Source: Pseudomonas sp. Tri1 (GTDB lineage: Bacteria > Pseudomonadota > Gammaproteobacteria > Pseudomonadales > Pseudomonadaceae). Taken from it: a DNA stretch of 64,000 nt. Shown here piece by piece: positions 16,524-25,813 of the stretch. Below the pieces are notes generated by a model. That model was not told the origin of the DNA. It ran no database searches and saw only the letters and a program-made list of their open reading frames with translations. Both the position numbers and the translations under genes were made by a program. The stretch lies in assembly GCF_017968885.1 (NCBI RefSeq), contig NZ_CP072913.1, forward strand, positions 5,124,501-5,188,500, written 5' to 3'. The first letter of the stretch is position 1. Every line of letters begins with the position of its first letter.

Positions 16524-19415
16524 ATGCACACCGACACAACTCGCGAGAACCCGCAGGGCACCGCGCCGCTGGCCGCCGATTCGAGCCCGGATCTGTCCGC
16601 CACCGCGCCGGGCCAACTGCGCGTGATCAAGCGTAACGGCACTGTCGTTCCTTACACCGATGACAAGATCACCGTCGCCATCACCAAAGCGTTCCTCGCA
16701 GTTGAAGGTGGCACCGCAGCCGCTTCGTCGCGAATCCACGACACCGTGGCCCGTCTGACCGAACAGGTCACCGCGACCTTCAAGCGTCGCATGCCATCGG
16801 GCGGCACCATCCACATCGAAGAGATCCAGGACCAGGTCGAACTGGCCCTGATGCGTGCCGGCGAGCAGAAAGTCGCCCGCGACTACGTGATCTACCGTGA
16901 CTCCCGGGCCAAGGAGCGCGCCACCCGCACGCCTGCCGACGCGCCGGTACAAGCTCACCCATCGATCCGCATCGCCCGCGCCGACGGCAGCCTGGCGCCG
17001 CTGGACATGGGTCGCCTGAACACCATCGTCACCGAGGCCTGCGAAGGCCTGGAAGAAGTCGATGGCGACCTGATCCAGCGCGAAACCCTGAAGAACCTCT
17101 ATGACGGCGTCGCCCTCAAGGACGTCAATACCGCGCTGGTGATGACCGCGCGGACCCTGGTGGAACGCGAGCCGAACTACTCCTTCGTGACCGCCCGCCT
17201 GCTGATGGACACCCTGCGTGCCGAAGGCCTGAGCTTCCTGGAAGTCGCCGAAAGCGCGACCCACCACGAAATGGTCGACCTGTACGCCAAGGCGCTGCCG
17301 GCCTACGTGGCCAAGGGTATCGAATACGAATTGCTGAACCCGGTGCTGGCCGAATTCGACCTGGAAAAACTCGGCAAGGCCATCAACCACGAGCGCGACC
17401 AGCAGTTCACCTACCTGGGCCTGCAAACCCTGTACGACCGCTACTTCATCCACAAGGATGGCGTGCGTTTCGAACTGCCGCAGATTTTCTTCATGCGCGT
17501 GGCCATGGGCCTGGCGATCGAAGAGAAACAGCGTGAAGACCGCGCCATCGAGTTCTACAACCTGTTGTCGTCCTTCGACTACATGGCCTCGACTCCAACC
17601 CTGTTCAACGCCGGCACCCTGCGTCCACAGCTGTCGAGCTGCTACCTGACCACCGTGCCGGACGATCTGTCGGGCATCTACGGCGCGATCCACGACAACG
17701 CCATGCTGTCGAAATTCGCCGGTGGCCTGGGCAACGACTGGACCCCGGTCCGCGCATTGGGCTCGTACATCAAGGGCACCAACGGCAAATCCCAGGGCGT
17801 CGTGCCGTTCCTCAAAGTGGTCAACGACACCGCAGTTGCGGTCAACCAGGGCGGCAAGCGCAAAGGCGCGGTCTGTGCCTACCTGGAAACCTGGCACATG
17901 GACATCGAAGAGTTCATCGAGCTGCGCAAGAACACCGGTGATGACCGTCGTCGTACCCACGACATGAACACCGCCAACTGGATCCCTGACCTGTTCATGA
18001 AGCGCGTCTTCGATGACGGCAAGTGGACCCTGTTCTCGCCATCCGAAGTACCGGACCTGCACGACCTGACCGGCAAGGCTTTCGAAGAGCGCTACGAGTA
18101 CTACGAAGCCCTGACCGAGTACAACAAGATCAAGCTGTTCAAAGTCGTCCAGGCCAAAGACCTGTGGCGCAAGATGCTCTCGATGCTGTTCGAAACCGGC
18201 CACCCATGGCTGACCTTCAAGGACCCATGCAACCTGCGTAGCCCGCAGCAGCACGTGGGCGTGGTCCACAGCTCGAACCTGTGCACCGAGATCACCCTGA
18301 ACACCAACAAGGATGAGATCGCGGTCTGCAACCTGGGCTCGATCAACCTGCCGAACCACATCGTCGACGGCAAGCTGGACACCGCCAAGCTGCAACGCAC
18401 CGTGAACACCGCCGTGCGCATGCTCGACAACGTGATCGACATCAACTACTACTCGGTGCCACAGGCGAAGAACTCCAACTTCAAGCACCGTCCGGTCGGC
18501 CTGGGCATCATGGGCTTCCAGGACGCGCTGTACCTGCAGCACATCCCGTACGGTTCGGACGCTGCCGTCGAGTTCGCCGACAAGTCCATGGAAGCGGTCA
18601 GCTACTACGCGATCCAGGCTTCCTGCGACCTGGCCGACGAGCGCGGCGCCTACGAGACGTTCCAGGGTTCGCTGTGGTCCAAAGGCATCCTGCCGCTGGA
18701 TTCGCAACAGATCCTGATCGCCCAGCGTGGCCAGAAGTACATCGATGTTGACCTGAACGAATCCCTGGACTGGGCACCGGTTCGCGCCCGTGTGCAGAAA
18801 GGCATCCGTAACTCCAACATCATGGCCATCGCACCGACCGCGACCATCGCCAACATCACCGGCGTGTCGCAGTCGATCGAACCGACCTACCAGAACCTGT
18901 ATGTGAAATCGAACCTGTCGGGCGAATTCACCGTGATCAACCCGTACCTGGTCCGCGACCTCAAGGCCCGCGGCCTGTGGGACTCGGTCATGATCAACGA
19001 CCTGAAGTACTACGACGGTTCGGTGCAGCAGATCGAGCGCATCCCGCAAGAGCTCAAAGCGCTCTATGCCACCGCGTTCGAAGTGGACACCAAGTGGATC
19101 GTCGACGCCGCCAGCCGTCGCCAGAAGTGGATCGACCAGGCTCAGTCGCTGAACCTGTACATCGCCGGCGCCTCGGGCAAGAAGCTGGACGTGACCTACC
19201 GCATGGCCTGGTACCGTGGCCTGAAAACCACCTACTACCTCCGTGCCCTGGCTGCCACCAGCACCGAGAAGTCGACCATCAACACTGGCAAGCTGAACGC
19301 TGTTTCCAGCGGCGGCAACCACGGTGACGATTCGGTCCTGGCTGCCCCAGCCGGACCGGCGCCAGTGCCAAAGGCCTGTGCGATTGACGAGCCGGATTGC
19401 GAAGCTTGCCAATAA
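16524..19415 (+). CDS. nrdA: Class Ia ribonucleoside-diphosphate reductase, alpha subunit NrdA
   Basis: The 963-residue protein has two N-terminal ATP-cone domains (about 31-120 and 146-235) that set activity in response to ATP/dATP, a pattern known for Pseudomonas NrdA. The catalytic core has the cysteine-containing segments LSSCYLTTV, SSNLCTEI and AVCNLGSINLP, and the tail ends in the redox pair CEAC. It reduces NDPs to dNDPs together with NrdB. The ATG at 16524 is preceded by GTGGAG. No nrdB follows: a terminator and an opposing gene do. Confidence 0.97.
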   Translation: MHTDTTRENPQGTAPLAADSSPDLSATAPGQLRVIKRNGTVVPYTDDKITVAITKAFLAVEGGTAAASSRIHDTVARLTEQVTATFKRRMPSGGTIHIEEIQDQVELALMRAGEQKVARDYVIYRDSRAKERATRTPADAPVQAHPSIRIARADGSLAPLDMGRLNTIVTEACEGLEEVDGDLIQRETLKNLYDGVALKDVNTALVMTARTLVEREPNYSFVTARLLMDTLRAEGLSFLEVAESATHHEMVDLYAKALPAYVAKGIEYELLNPVLAEFDLEKLGKAINHERDQQFTYLGLQTLYDRYFIHKDGVRFELPQIFFMRVAMGLAIEEKQREDRAIEFYNLLSSFDYMASTPTLFNAGTLRPQLSSCYLTTVPDDLSGIYGAIHDNAMLSKFAGGLGNDWTPVRALGSYIKGTNGKSQGVVPFLKVVNDTAVAVNQGGKRKGAVCAYLETWHMDIEEFIELRKNTGDDRRRTHDMNTANWIPDLFMKRVFDDGKWTLFSPSEVPDLHDLTGKAFEERYEYYEALTEYNKIKLFKVVQAKDLWRKMLSMLFETGHPWLTFKDPCNLRSPQQHVGVVHSSNLCTEITLNTNKDEIAVCNLGSINLPNHIVDGKLDTAKLQRTVNTAVRMLDNVIDINYYSVPQAKNSNFKHRPVGLGIMGFQDALYLQHIPYGSDAAVEFADKSMEAVSYYAIQASCDLADERGAYETFQGSLWSKGILPLDSQQILIAQRGQKYIDVDLNESLDWAPVRARVQKGIRNSNIMAIAPTATIANITGVSQSIEPTYQNLYVKSNLSGEFTVINPYLVRDLKARGLWDSVMINDLKYYDGSVQQIERIPQELKALYATAFEVDTKWIVDAASRRQKWIDQAQSLNLYIAGASGKKLDVTYRMAWYRGLKTTYYLRALAATSTEKSTINTGKLNAVSSGGNHGDDSVLAAPAGPAPVPKACAIDEPDCEACQ

Positions 19416-19453
19416 GCTGAGCGAGTGGGCGCTGCAAGGCGCCTGCTAAAAGG

Positions 19454-19494
19454 AACCCCCGATAGACCGCTGGTTTATCGGGGGTTTTCTTTTG
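19454..19494 (+). terminator. Rho-independent terminator of nrdA
   Basis: AACCCCCGATA pairs with TATCGGGGGTT across a short inner stem (ACC/GGT), followed by TTTTCTTTT, 40 bases after the nrdA stop. Confidence 0.9.
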
Positions 19495-19515
19495 TGTGGG
19501 GGATATGCCAGATAC

Positions 19516-19553
19516 AAAAAAACGGCGAGGCCTATTGAGGGCCTCGCCGTTTA
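19516..19553 (-). terminator. Terminator of the RTX gene
   Basis: AAACGGCGAGGCC (19520-19532) pairs with GGCCTCGCCGTTT (19540-19552). On the minus strand it ends in a run of seven T, after the RTX stop at 19614; it may also act on nrdA readthrough. Confidence 0.9.
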
Positions 19554-19613
19554 TGTTTTTCTCACCGCAACATCCGCCGAAAATCGACAGGTGCCGCAGT
19601 GGCCAGATGACGC

Positions 19614-22600
19614 TTAGACCGGAAGGGTGAAAGAGTCGCCGTTGTTGGTGAAGAACGTCTCGATGGTGTTGCTTCCTGCGTACCAGTCCTTCAGGAAAAC
19701 ACCGGAGTCCAGGTTACCGCTCTGGTAATCGGCCGCGTTGAAGATGTAGGCACCTGCATCGGTCTTGATAACCTGCACATCGTTGAGACTCTGGATATTC
19801 TTCAGCCTCACAGTATCGACACCTGTCGTCCCGGTGTCTTCAATGGCAACCATGGTTTTGGAGTTGACTATGTAGGCATCCCCACCTTCCCCGCCATAGG
19901 CATCGCCAGACGCATTCATATTGAAAGTATCAAAACCCGCGCCACCATGAAGTTCATAGGCATAACCGGTTCCCGTCAGAATGTCGTTGCCATCGCCGCC
20001 ATAGGCAATACCGGAGGAGACAGTCAACGTATCACTGCCGGCCTCGCCGTAAAGCACACTGCCAGCGTCGTTGCCGCTGCTGGACATGGTGTCATTGCCA
20101 TTGCCGCCATAAAGCGTATCGGCCTGGGCGCCAGTGGAAGGCGTCAATGCAAGGGTACTGATATCCGTAACGGTGCCACCATAGATAAAATCATCGCCAT
20201 CGCCGCCATAGAGCAAGTCGTTACCCGCCCCGCCTTCCAGCTTGTTCGAGTAGGCATTGCCCGTCAGCGTGTCGTTGAATTGCGAGCCGATCAGATTATC
20301 AATATTGGCCAACACGTCGCCTTGCGCATCACCACCCGATGCGGTTCCCGCCAGCAGGTCAATCTGCACCGCATCGCTGCTGGTCAGGTACCAGGCACCG
20401 TCACCACGGCCCAAGCCATTGAGCGTGTCGGCGCCTGCGCCACCGATAAAGTTTTCCGCAGCGGCGGTACTGCCGGTGAAAGTATCGGCCTGGGCAGTGC
20501 CTTGGAAAATCTCAATGGAGGTGTAGCTATCGCCTGCCGCGATACCCGTCACCAAAGGCGCACTCAGATCCAGCGTGATACCTGAGCCTTCATTGGAAAA
20601 GCTCAGCATGTCCATGCCGGTGCCGCCATTGAAGACATTGACACCTGCGTCACCGACAAATACATCACTGTAATTGGAGCCTGTAATCACTTCGATGCTG
20701 CTGTAGGTATCCCCCGCCGCGATCCCGGTATGGACGCCCGTCTGCGTGTTGATGGTCAAGCCCGCGCTGCTGTCAGCGTAGCTGACCGTGTCAGTCCCGG
20801 CGCCGCCGATGAACTGATCCGCACCCGCACCACCGAGCAGGAAATCATTGCCCACTCCGCCCGTGATGATGTTGTCCGAGGCGTTGCCATAACCGACGAA
20901 GTTGCCCGTGCCGGTATAGGTCAGGCGCTCGACGTTGGCCGCCATCGTCAGGTTGAGGAGGTTCGTCTGGATTTCGTCATCGCCTTCGCCGGCCACTTCG
21001 ATGACGTTGACCGACGTTCCGCCGACGACGTAAACGTCATCACCGGCACCGCCCCTGAGGGTGTGCCCGGTGCTTTGGGCGGTCAGCCTGTCGTTGAAGG
21101 ACGAGCCGACCACGGTTTCAAAGTTCGACAGTTTGTCGCCTTGCGCATCACCGCCGACACCTACTACGCCAGCAACCAGGCTGACGGTCACGGCACTGGC
21201 CGAGGTGGAGTAGTCGATGCTATCGATGCCGCCGGTGCCATCGAACTGATCTGCCGCTTCGCTGGCGGTAAACGAATCGTGGTTCTGCGAACCCTGGATC
21301 GTTTCGATGCCCACGTAGGTATCGCCGGCAGCAATGCCACTGTTCACACCGGTCTTGGCGTTGATGTTCACCGCCACGTTACTGTCGGTGTAGCTGACCG
21401 TGTCAGTCCCGGCGCCGCCGATGAACTGGTCCGCACCCGCACCACCGAGCAGGAAATCATTGCCCACTCCGCCCGTGATGATGTTGTCCGAGGCGTTGCC
21501 ATAACCGACGAAGTTGCCCGTACCGGTATAGGTCAGGCGCTCGACGTTGGCCGCCATCGTCAGGTTGAGGAGGTTCGTCTGGATTTCGTCATCGCCTTCG
21601 CCGGCCGCTTCGATGACGTTGACCGACGTTCCGCCGATGACGTAAACGTCATCACCGGCACCGCCCCTGAGGGTGTGCCCGGTGCTTTGGGCGGTCAACC
21701 TGTCGTTGAAGGACGAGCCGACCACGGTTTCGAAGTTCGACAGTTTGTCGCCTTGCGCATCACCGCCGACACCTACTACCCCAGCAATCAGGCTGACGGT
21801 CACGGCACTGGCCGAGGTGGAGTAGTCGATGCTATCGATGCCGCCGGTGCCATCGAACTGGTCTGCCGCTTCGCTGGCGGTAAACGAATCGTGGTTCTGC
21901 GAACCCTGGATCGTTTCGATGCCCACGTAGGTATCGCCGGCAGCAATGCCACTGTTCACACCGGTCTTGGCGTTGATGTTCACCGCCACGTTACTGTCGG
22001 TGTAGCTGACCGTGTCAGTCCCGGCGCCGCCGATGAACTGGTCCGCACCCGCACCACCGAGCAGGAAATCATTGCCCACTCCGCCCGTGATGATGTTGTC
22101 CGAGGCGTTGCCATAACCGACGAAGTTGCCCGTACCGGTGTAGGTCAGGCGCTCGACGTTGGCCGCCATCGTCAGGTTGAGGAGGTTCGTCTGGATTTCG
22201 TCATCGCCTTCGCCGGCCGCTTCGATGACGTTGACCGACGTTCCGCCGATGACGTAAACGTCATCACCGGCACCGCCCCTGAGGGTGTGCCCGGTGCTTT
22301 GGGCGGTCAACCTGTCGTTGAAGGACGAGCCGACCACGGTTTCGAAGTTCGACAGTTTGTCGCCTTGCGCATCACCGCCGACACCTACTACCCCAGCAAT
22401 CAGGCTGACGGTCACGGCACTGGCCGAGGTGGAGTAGTCGATGCTATCGATGCCGCCGGTGCCATCGAACTGGTCTGCCGCTTCGCTGGCGGTAAACGAA
22501 TCGTGGTTCTGCGAACCCTGGATCGTTTCGATGCCCACGTAGGTATCGCCGGCAGCAATGCCACTGTTCACACCGGTCTTGGCGTTGATGTTCACCGCCA

Positions 22601-24446
22601 CGTTACTGTCGGTGTAGCTGACCGTGTCAGTCCCGGCGCCGCCGATGAACTGGTCCGCACCCGCACCACCGAGCAGGAAATCATTGCCCACTCCGCCCGT
22701 GATGATGTTGTCCGAGGCGTTGCCATAACCGACGAAGTTGCCCGTACCGGTGTAGGTCAGGCGCTCGACGTTGGCCGCCATCGTCAGGTTGAGGAGGTTC
22801 GTCTGGATTTCGTCATCGCCTTCGCCGGCCGCTTCGATGACGTTGACCGACGTTCCGCCGATGACGTAAACGTCATCACCGGCACCGCCCCTGAGGGTGT
22901 GCCCGGTGCTTTGGGCGGTCAACCTGTCGTTGAAGGACGAGCCGACCACGGTTTCGAAGTTCGACAGTTTGTCGCCTTGCGCATCACCGCCGACACCCAC
23001 TACCCCAGCAATCAGGCTGACGGTCACGGCACTGGCCGAGGTGGAGTAGTCGATGCTATCGATGCCGCCGGTGCCGTCGAACTGGTCTGCCGCTTCGCTG
23101 GCGGTAAACGAATCGTGGTTCTGCGAACCCTGGATCGTTTCGATGCCCACGTAGGTATCGCCGGCAGCAATGCCACTGTTCACACCGGTCTTGGCGTTGA
23201 TGTTCACCGCCACGTTACTGTCGGTGTAGCTGACCGTGTCAGTCCCGGCGCCGCCGATGAACTGGTCCGCACCCGCACCACCGAGCAGGAAATCATTGCC
23301 CACTCCGCCCGTGATGATGTTGTCCGAGGCGTTGCCATAACCGACGAAGTTGCCCGTACCGGTGTAGGTCAGGCGCTCGACGTTGGCCGCCATCGTCAGG
23401 TTGAGGAGGTTCGTCTGGATTTCGTCATCGCCTTCGCCGGCCGCTTCGATGACGTTGACCGACGTTCCGCCGATGACGTAAACGTCATCACCGGCACCGC
23501 CCCTGAGGGTGTGCCCGGTGCTTTGGGCGGTCAGCCTGTCGTTGAAGGACGAGCCGACCACGGTTTCGAAGTTCGACAGTTTGTCGCCTTGCGCATCACC
23601 GCCGACACCTACTATACCAGCAACCAGGCTGACGGTCACGGCACTGGCCGAGGTGGAGTAGTCGATGCTATCGATGCCGCCGGTGCCATCGAACTGGTCT
23701 GCCGCTTCGCTGGCGGTAAACGAATCGTGGTTCTGCGAACCCTGGATCGTTTCGATGCCCACGTAGGTATCGCCGGCAGCAATGCCACTGTTCACACCGG
23801 TCTTGGCGTTGATGTTCACCGCCACGTTACTGTCGGTGTAGCTGACCGTGTCAGTCCCGGCGCCGCCGATGAACTGGTCCGCACCCGCACCACCGAGCAG
23901 GAAATCATTGCCCACTCCGCCCGTGATGATGTTGTCCGAGGCGTTGCCATAACCGACGAAGTTGCCCGTACCGGTGTAGGTCAGGCGCTCGACGTTGGCC
24001 GCCATCGTCAGGTTGAGGAGGTTCGTCTGGATTTCGTCATCGCCTTCGCCGGCCGCTTCGATGACGTTGACCGACGTTCCGCCGATGACGTAAACGTCAT
24101 CACCGGCACCGCCCCTGAGGGTGTGCCCGGTGCTTTGGGCGGTCAACCTGTCGTTGAAGGACGAGCCGACCACGGTTTCTATGGCCGTCAATGTATCGCC
24201 CTGAGCATCCCCACCCAGGCCAGTCCCTGTGATTAGATTGACTGTCACTCCTGCAGTCGAATTCACGTAGGACGCCGTATCGACACCTGTTCCTCCATTC
24301 AGGACGTCAGCGCCCGCGCCCCCCTCCAGCCAATCGTTGCCGTCCCCACCACTCAGCGAGTCATTCCCTGCTAACCCGTACAGCTCATCCGCGCTCGAAG
24401 TCCCAACCAGAGTGTCCGTACCCGATGTCCCATTTATCACTGCCAT
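19614..24446 (-). CDS. Large RTX-type calcium-binding repeat protein (type I secretion substrate)
   Basis: The 1610-residue protein is built almost entirely of RTX-like repeats. It has no signal peptide. The N-terminus (1-55) carries glycine-aspartate nonapeptides such as GGDGNDWLEGGAGADVLNGG. Residues from about 90 to 1220 are 5.5 copies of a 204-residue module, each with LRGGAGDDVYV, an asparagine-rich LTYTGTGNFVGYGNASDN section and GGVGNDFLLGGAGADQFIGG. A second RTX block follows (about 1270-1520), and the last 60 residues, rich in hydrophobic and hydroxyl residues (ending FTNNGDSFTLPV), fit a C-terminal secretion signal. No protease, lipase or epimerase domain is seen. It follows its exporter genes on the same strand. 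Surface or matrix role is inference. Confidence 0.88.
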   Translation of the reverse strand: MAVINGTSGTDTLVGTSSADELYGLAGNDSLSGGDGNDWLEGGAGADVLNGGTGVDTASYVNSTAGVTVNLITGTGLGGDAQGDTLTAIETVVGSSFNDRLTAQSTGHTLRGGAGDDVYVIGGTSVNVIEAAGEGDDEIQTNLLNLTMAANVERLTYTGTGNFVGYGNASDNIITGGVGNDFLLGGAGADQFIGGAGTDTVSYTDSNVAVNINAKTGVNSGIAAGDTYVGIETIQGSQNHDSFTASEAADQFDGTGGIDSIDYSTSASAVTVSLVAGIVGVGGDAQGDKLSNFETVVGSSFNDRLTAQSTGHTLRGGAGDDVYVIGGTSVNVIEAAGEGDDEIQTNLLNLTMAANVERLTYTGTGNFVGYGNASDNIITGGVGNDFLLGGAGADQFIGGAGTDTVSYTDSNVAVNINAKTGVNSGIAAGDTYVGIETIQGSQNHDSFTASEAADQFDGTGGIDSIDYSTSASAVTVSLIAGVVGVGGDAQGDKLSNFETVVGSSFNDRLTAQSTGHTLRGGAGDDVYVIGGTSVNVIEAAGEGDDEIQTNLLNLTMAANVERLTYTGTGNFVGYGNASDNIITGGVGNDFLLGGAGADQFIGGAGTDTVSYTDSNVAVNINAKTGVNSGIAAGDTYVGIETIQGSQNHDSFTASEAADQFDGTGGIDSIDYSTSASAVTVSLIAGVVGVGGDAQGDKLSNFETVVGSSFNDRLTAQSTGHTLRGGAGDDVYVIGGTSVNVIEAAGEGDDEIQTNLLNLTMAANVERLTYTGTGNFVGYGNASDNIITGGVGNDFLLGGAGADQFIGGAGTDTVSYTDSNVAVNINAKTGVNSGIAAGDTYVGIETIQGSQNHDSFTASEAADQFDGTGGIDSIDYSTSASAVTVSLIAGVVGVGGDAQGDKLSNFETVVGSSFNDRLTAQSTGHTLRGGAGDDVYVIGGTSVNVIEAAGEGDDEIQTNLLNLTMAANVERLTYTGTGNFVGYGNASDNIITGGVGNDFLLGGAGADQFIGGAGTDTVSYTDSNVAVNINAKTGVNSGIAAGDTYVGIETIQGSQNHDSFTASEAADQFDGTGGIDSIDYSTSASAVTVSLVAGVVGVGGDAQGDKLSNFETVVGSSFNDRLTAQSTGHTLRGGAGDDVYVVGGTSVNVIEVAGEGDDEIQTNLLNLTMAANVERLTYTGTGNFVGYGNASDNIITGGVGNDFLLGGAGADQFIGGAGTDTVSYADSSAGLTINTQTGVHTGIAAGDTYSSIEVITGSNYSDVFVGDAGVNVFNGGTGMDMLSFSNEGSGITLDLSAPLVTGIAAGDSYTSIEIFQGTAQADTFTGSTAAAENFIGGAGADTLNGLGRGDGAWYLTSSDAVQIDLLAGTASGGDAQGDVLANIDNLIGSQFNDTLTGNAYSNKLEGGAGNDLLYGGDGDDFIYGGTVTDISTLALTPSTGAQADTLYGGNGNDTMSSSGNDAGSVLYGEAGSDTLTVSSGIAYGGDGNDILTGTGYAYELHGGAGFDTFNMNASGDAYGGEGGDAYIVNSKTMVAIEDTGTTGVDTVRLKNIQSLNDVQVIKTDAGAYIFNAADYQSGNLDSGVFLKDWYAGSNTIETFFTNNGDSFTLPV
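20780..24179. repeat. 612-bp in-frame tandem repeat array inside the RTX gene
   Basis: A marker segment GTGTGCCCGGTGCTTTGGGC recurs at 21061, 21673, 22285, 22897, 23509 and 24121, exactly 612 bases (204 codons) apart. The homology runs for about 3.4 kb, or 5.5 units. Copies differ at only a few positions, mostly synonymous or Val/Ile swaps; the copy nearest the protein C-terminus is the most diverged (VYVVGG, EVAGEG). This implies recent duplication or ongoing gene conversion. Confidence 0.97.
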
Positions 24447-24502
24447 TATTTCTTCCTTGCCGTATTGATGAATCGGTTGTGCGTCGACTAATCAGCAGAG
24501 CC

Positions 24503-25813
24503 TCATCCTTCCCGGAAGGCCCGCTGAGCATGGTCGCTGATCGGTTTAAGCAAATAGGACATGACGTTCCTGGAGCCGGTCTGGATCATCGACTCCACGG
24601 GCATTCCCGGAACCAGGGCAAGCCCTTGCAGCTTTGCCAATTCGCTTTGAGGAATCTTGATACCCGCCCGATAAAACCCTATTCCGGTACGTTCATCCTG
24701 AATCAGATCCGCTGACAACCGCACCACGGTGCCGATCAGTTCGGGTGTAGTGCTGCGGTTGAACGCGCTCAAGCGTAAGGTCGCGGATTGCCCGACCGTT
24801 AGCTGGTCAATGTCCTGGGCACTGATTTTCGCCTCCACCAGCAGTTCATCGTCGGCGGGTACGATCTGCATGAGCCCCTCGGCCGGTGAGATGACACCTC
24901 CGATTGTGTGGACTGCCAATTGCTGCACGCGTCCGGCAATAGGCGAGGTGATGTCGATGCGTTTGAGCTGATCGCTGGCAGTGATTTCCCGCTCGATCAA
25001 TTCGCCCTGGCGGGCCAGCAAATCTCTCAACTCTTGGGACACTTCACTGCGGAAAGTCTGGTCAACCTGGAGTCGTTGCAACTCGGTTTCGGCGATCTTG
25101 CCCCGCGCCTCGGCAATGGAGGCCATCAGTTGTCCACGCTCCCCACGCAGCCGGGCGATACCCCGAGCCAGGGCATTGACCCGGTCAAGGGTCATCATGC
25201 CTTTATCGAACAGTTTCTTGACGGCCTGGTATTCGCTATCGATCAGTTCGATTTCTTCCTGCTTGGTTTTCTGCTGGATGTCGTGGCCGGCAATGGTTTC
25301 GTTGAGTTGCTGGACACGCTCGCGCAGCTGTTTCTTCTGGCCTTCGCGGGAAGCACGTCGATCAATAAACAATTGCTGCTCGATGGCCATGACCGACTTG
25401 GCCTCCTCCAGGCTCATGCGGGTCAGCAACTCTTTGGGTATCGCCACTTCGCGGGCATTGTCCCGCTCGGCCTCCAAGCGAGCCAGACGGGCCCAGGCCT
25501 GATTCAAGGATTTACTGACAATGGCTTGGCTGGCGGCGGGCAATGTGGCATCGAGGCGCAACAGCACATCCCCGGCAGCGACTGTCTGCCCTTCCTTGAC
25601 CAACAGTTCGGCCACTACGCCACCGGTAGGATGCTGGAGGGTCTTGACGCTGCCTTCCACGGCCACCACGCCCGTCGCGATAACCGCGCCGGACAGACTG
25701 GTGCTCGCCGCCCAGGTCAGCCCTCCGCCGAGCAGCACCACCAATGAGATCGCCCCCCAGCGCAAATGACGGGACAAGGAATCGGTCAGGCTGGCTTCTT
25801 GATCGGTGTGCAT
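24503..25813 (-). CDS. HlyD/PrtE-type membrane fusion protein of type I secretion
   Basis: The 436-residue protein has one N-terminal membrane helix (about 18-38), a first lipoyl half-domain (VKTLQHPTGGVVAELLVKEGQTVAAGDVLLRLD, about 56-88), a long coiled coil (about 110-290) and the second lipoyl/beta-barrel part starting at DITSPIAGRVQQLAVHTIGG. It links the ABC exporter to an outer-membrane channel across the periplasm. Its ATG overlaps the stop of the exporter gene by one base (TGATG), and the RTX gene follows after 56 bases, so the three form an operon. Confidence 0.93.
   Translation of the reverse strand: MHTDQEASLTDSLSRHLRWGAISLVVLLGGGLTWAASTSLSGAVIATGVVAVEGSVKTLQHPTGGVVAELLVKEGQTVAAGDVLLRLDATLPAASQAIVSKSLNQAWARLARLEAERDNAREVAIPKELLTRMSLEEAKSVMAIEQQLFIDRRASREGQKKQLRERVQQLNETIAGHDIQQKTKQEEIELIDSEYQAVKKLFDKGMMTLDRVNALARGIARLRGERGQLMASIAEARGKIAETELQRLQVDQTFRSEVSQELRDLLARQGELIEREITASDQLKRIDITSPIAGRVQQLAVHTIGGVISPAEGLMQIVPADDELLVEAKISAQDIDQLTVGQSATLRLSAFNRSTTPELIGTVVRLSADLIQDERTGIGFYRAGIKIPQSELAKLQGLALVPGMPVESMIQTGSRNVMSYLLKPISDHAQRAFREG

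Noticed and set aside
16461..19412. A 983-codon open frame antisense to nrdA
   Set aside because: High-GC codon use of nrdA leaves the opposite strand without stops; the protein reads as low-complexity and resembles nothing known.
20730..24236. A 1168-codon open frame on the plus strand, antisense to the RTX gene, with its own 204-residue repeats
   Set aside because: It is a mirror of the RTX repeat: codon bias and the 612-bp period (a multiple of 3) keep the opposite frame open in every copy. It lacks a ribosome site and any recognisable family.
19614..24446. A giant LapA-type adhesin
   Set aside because: The protein is only 1610 residues, has no N-terminal retention module with a LapG-type cleavage site visible, and the neighbours are a PrtDE-type exporter rather than lapEBC with lapD/lapG.
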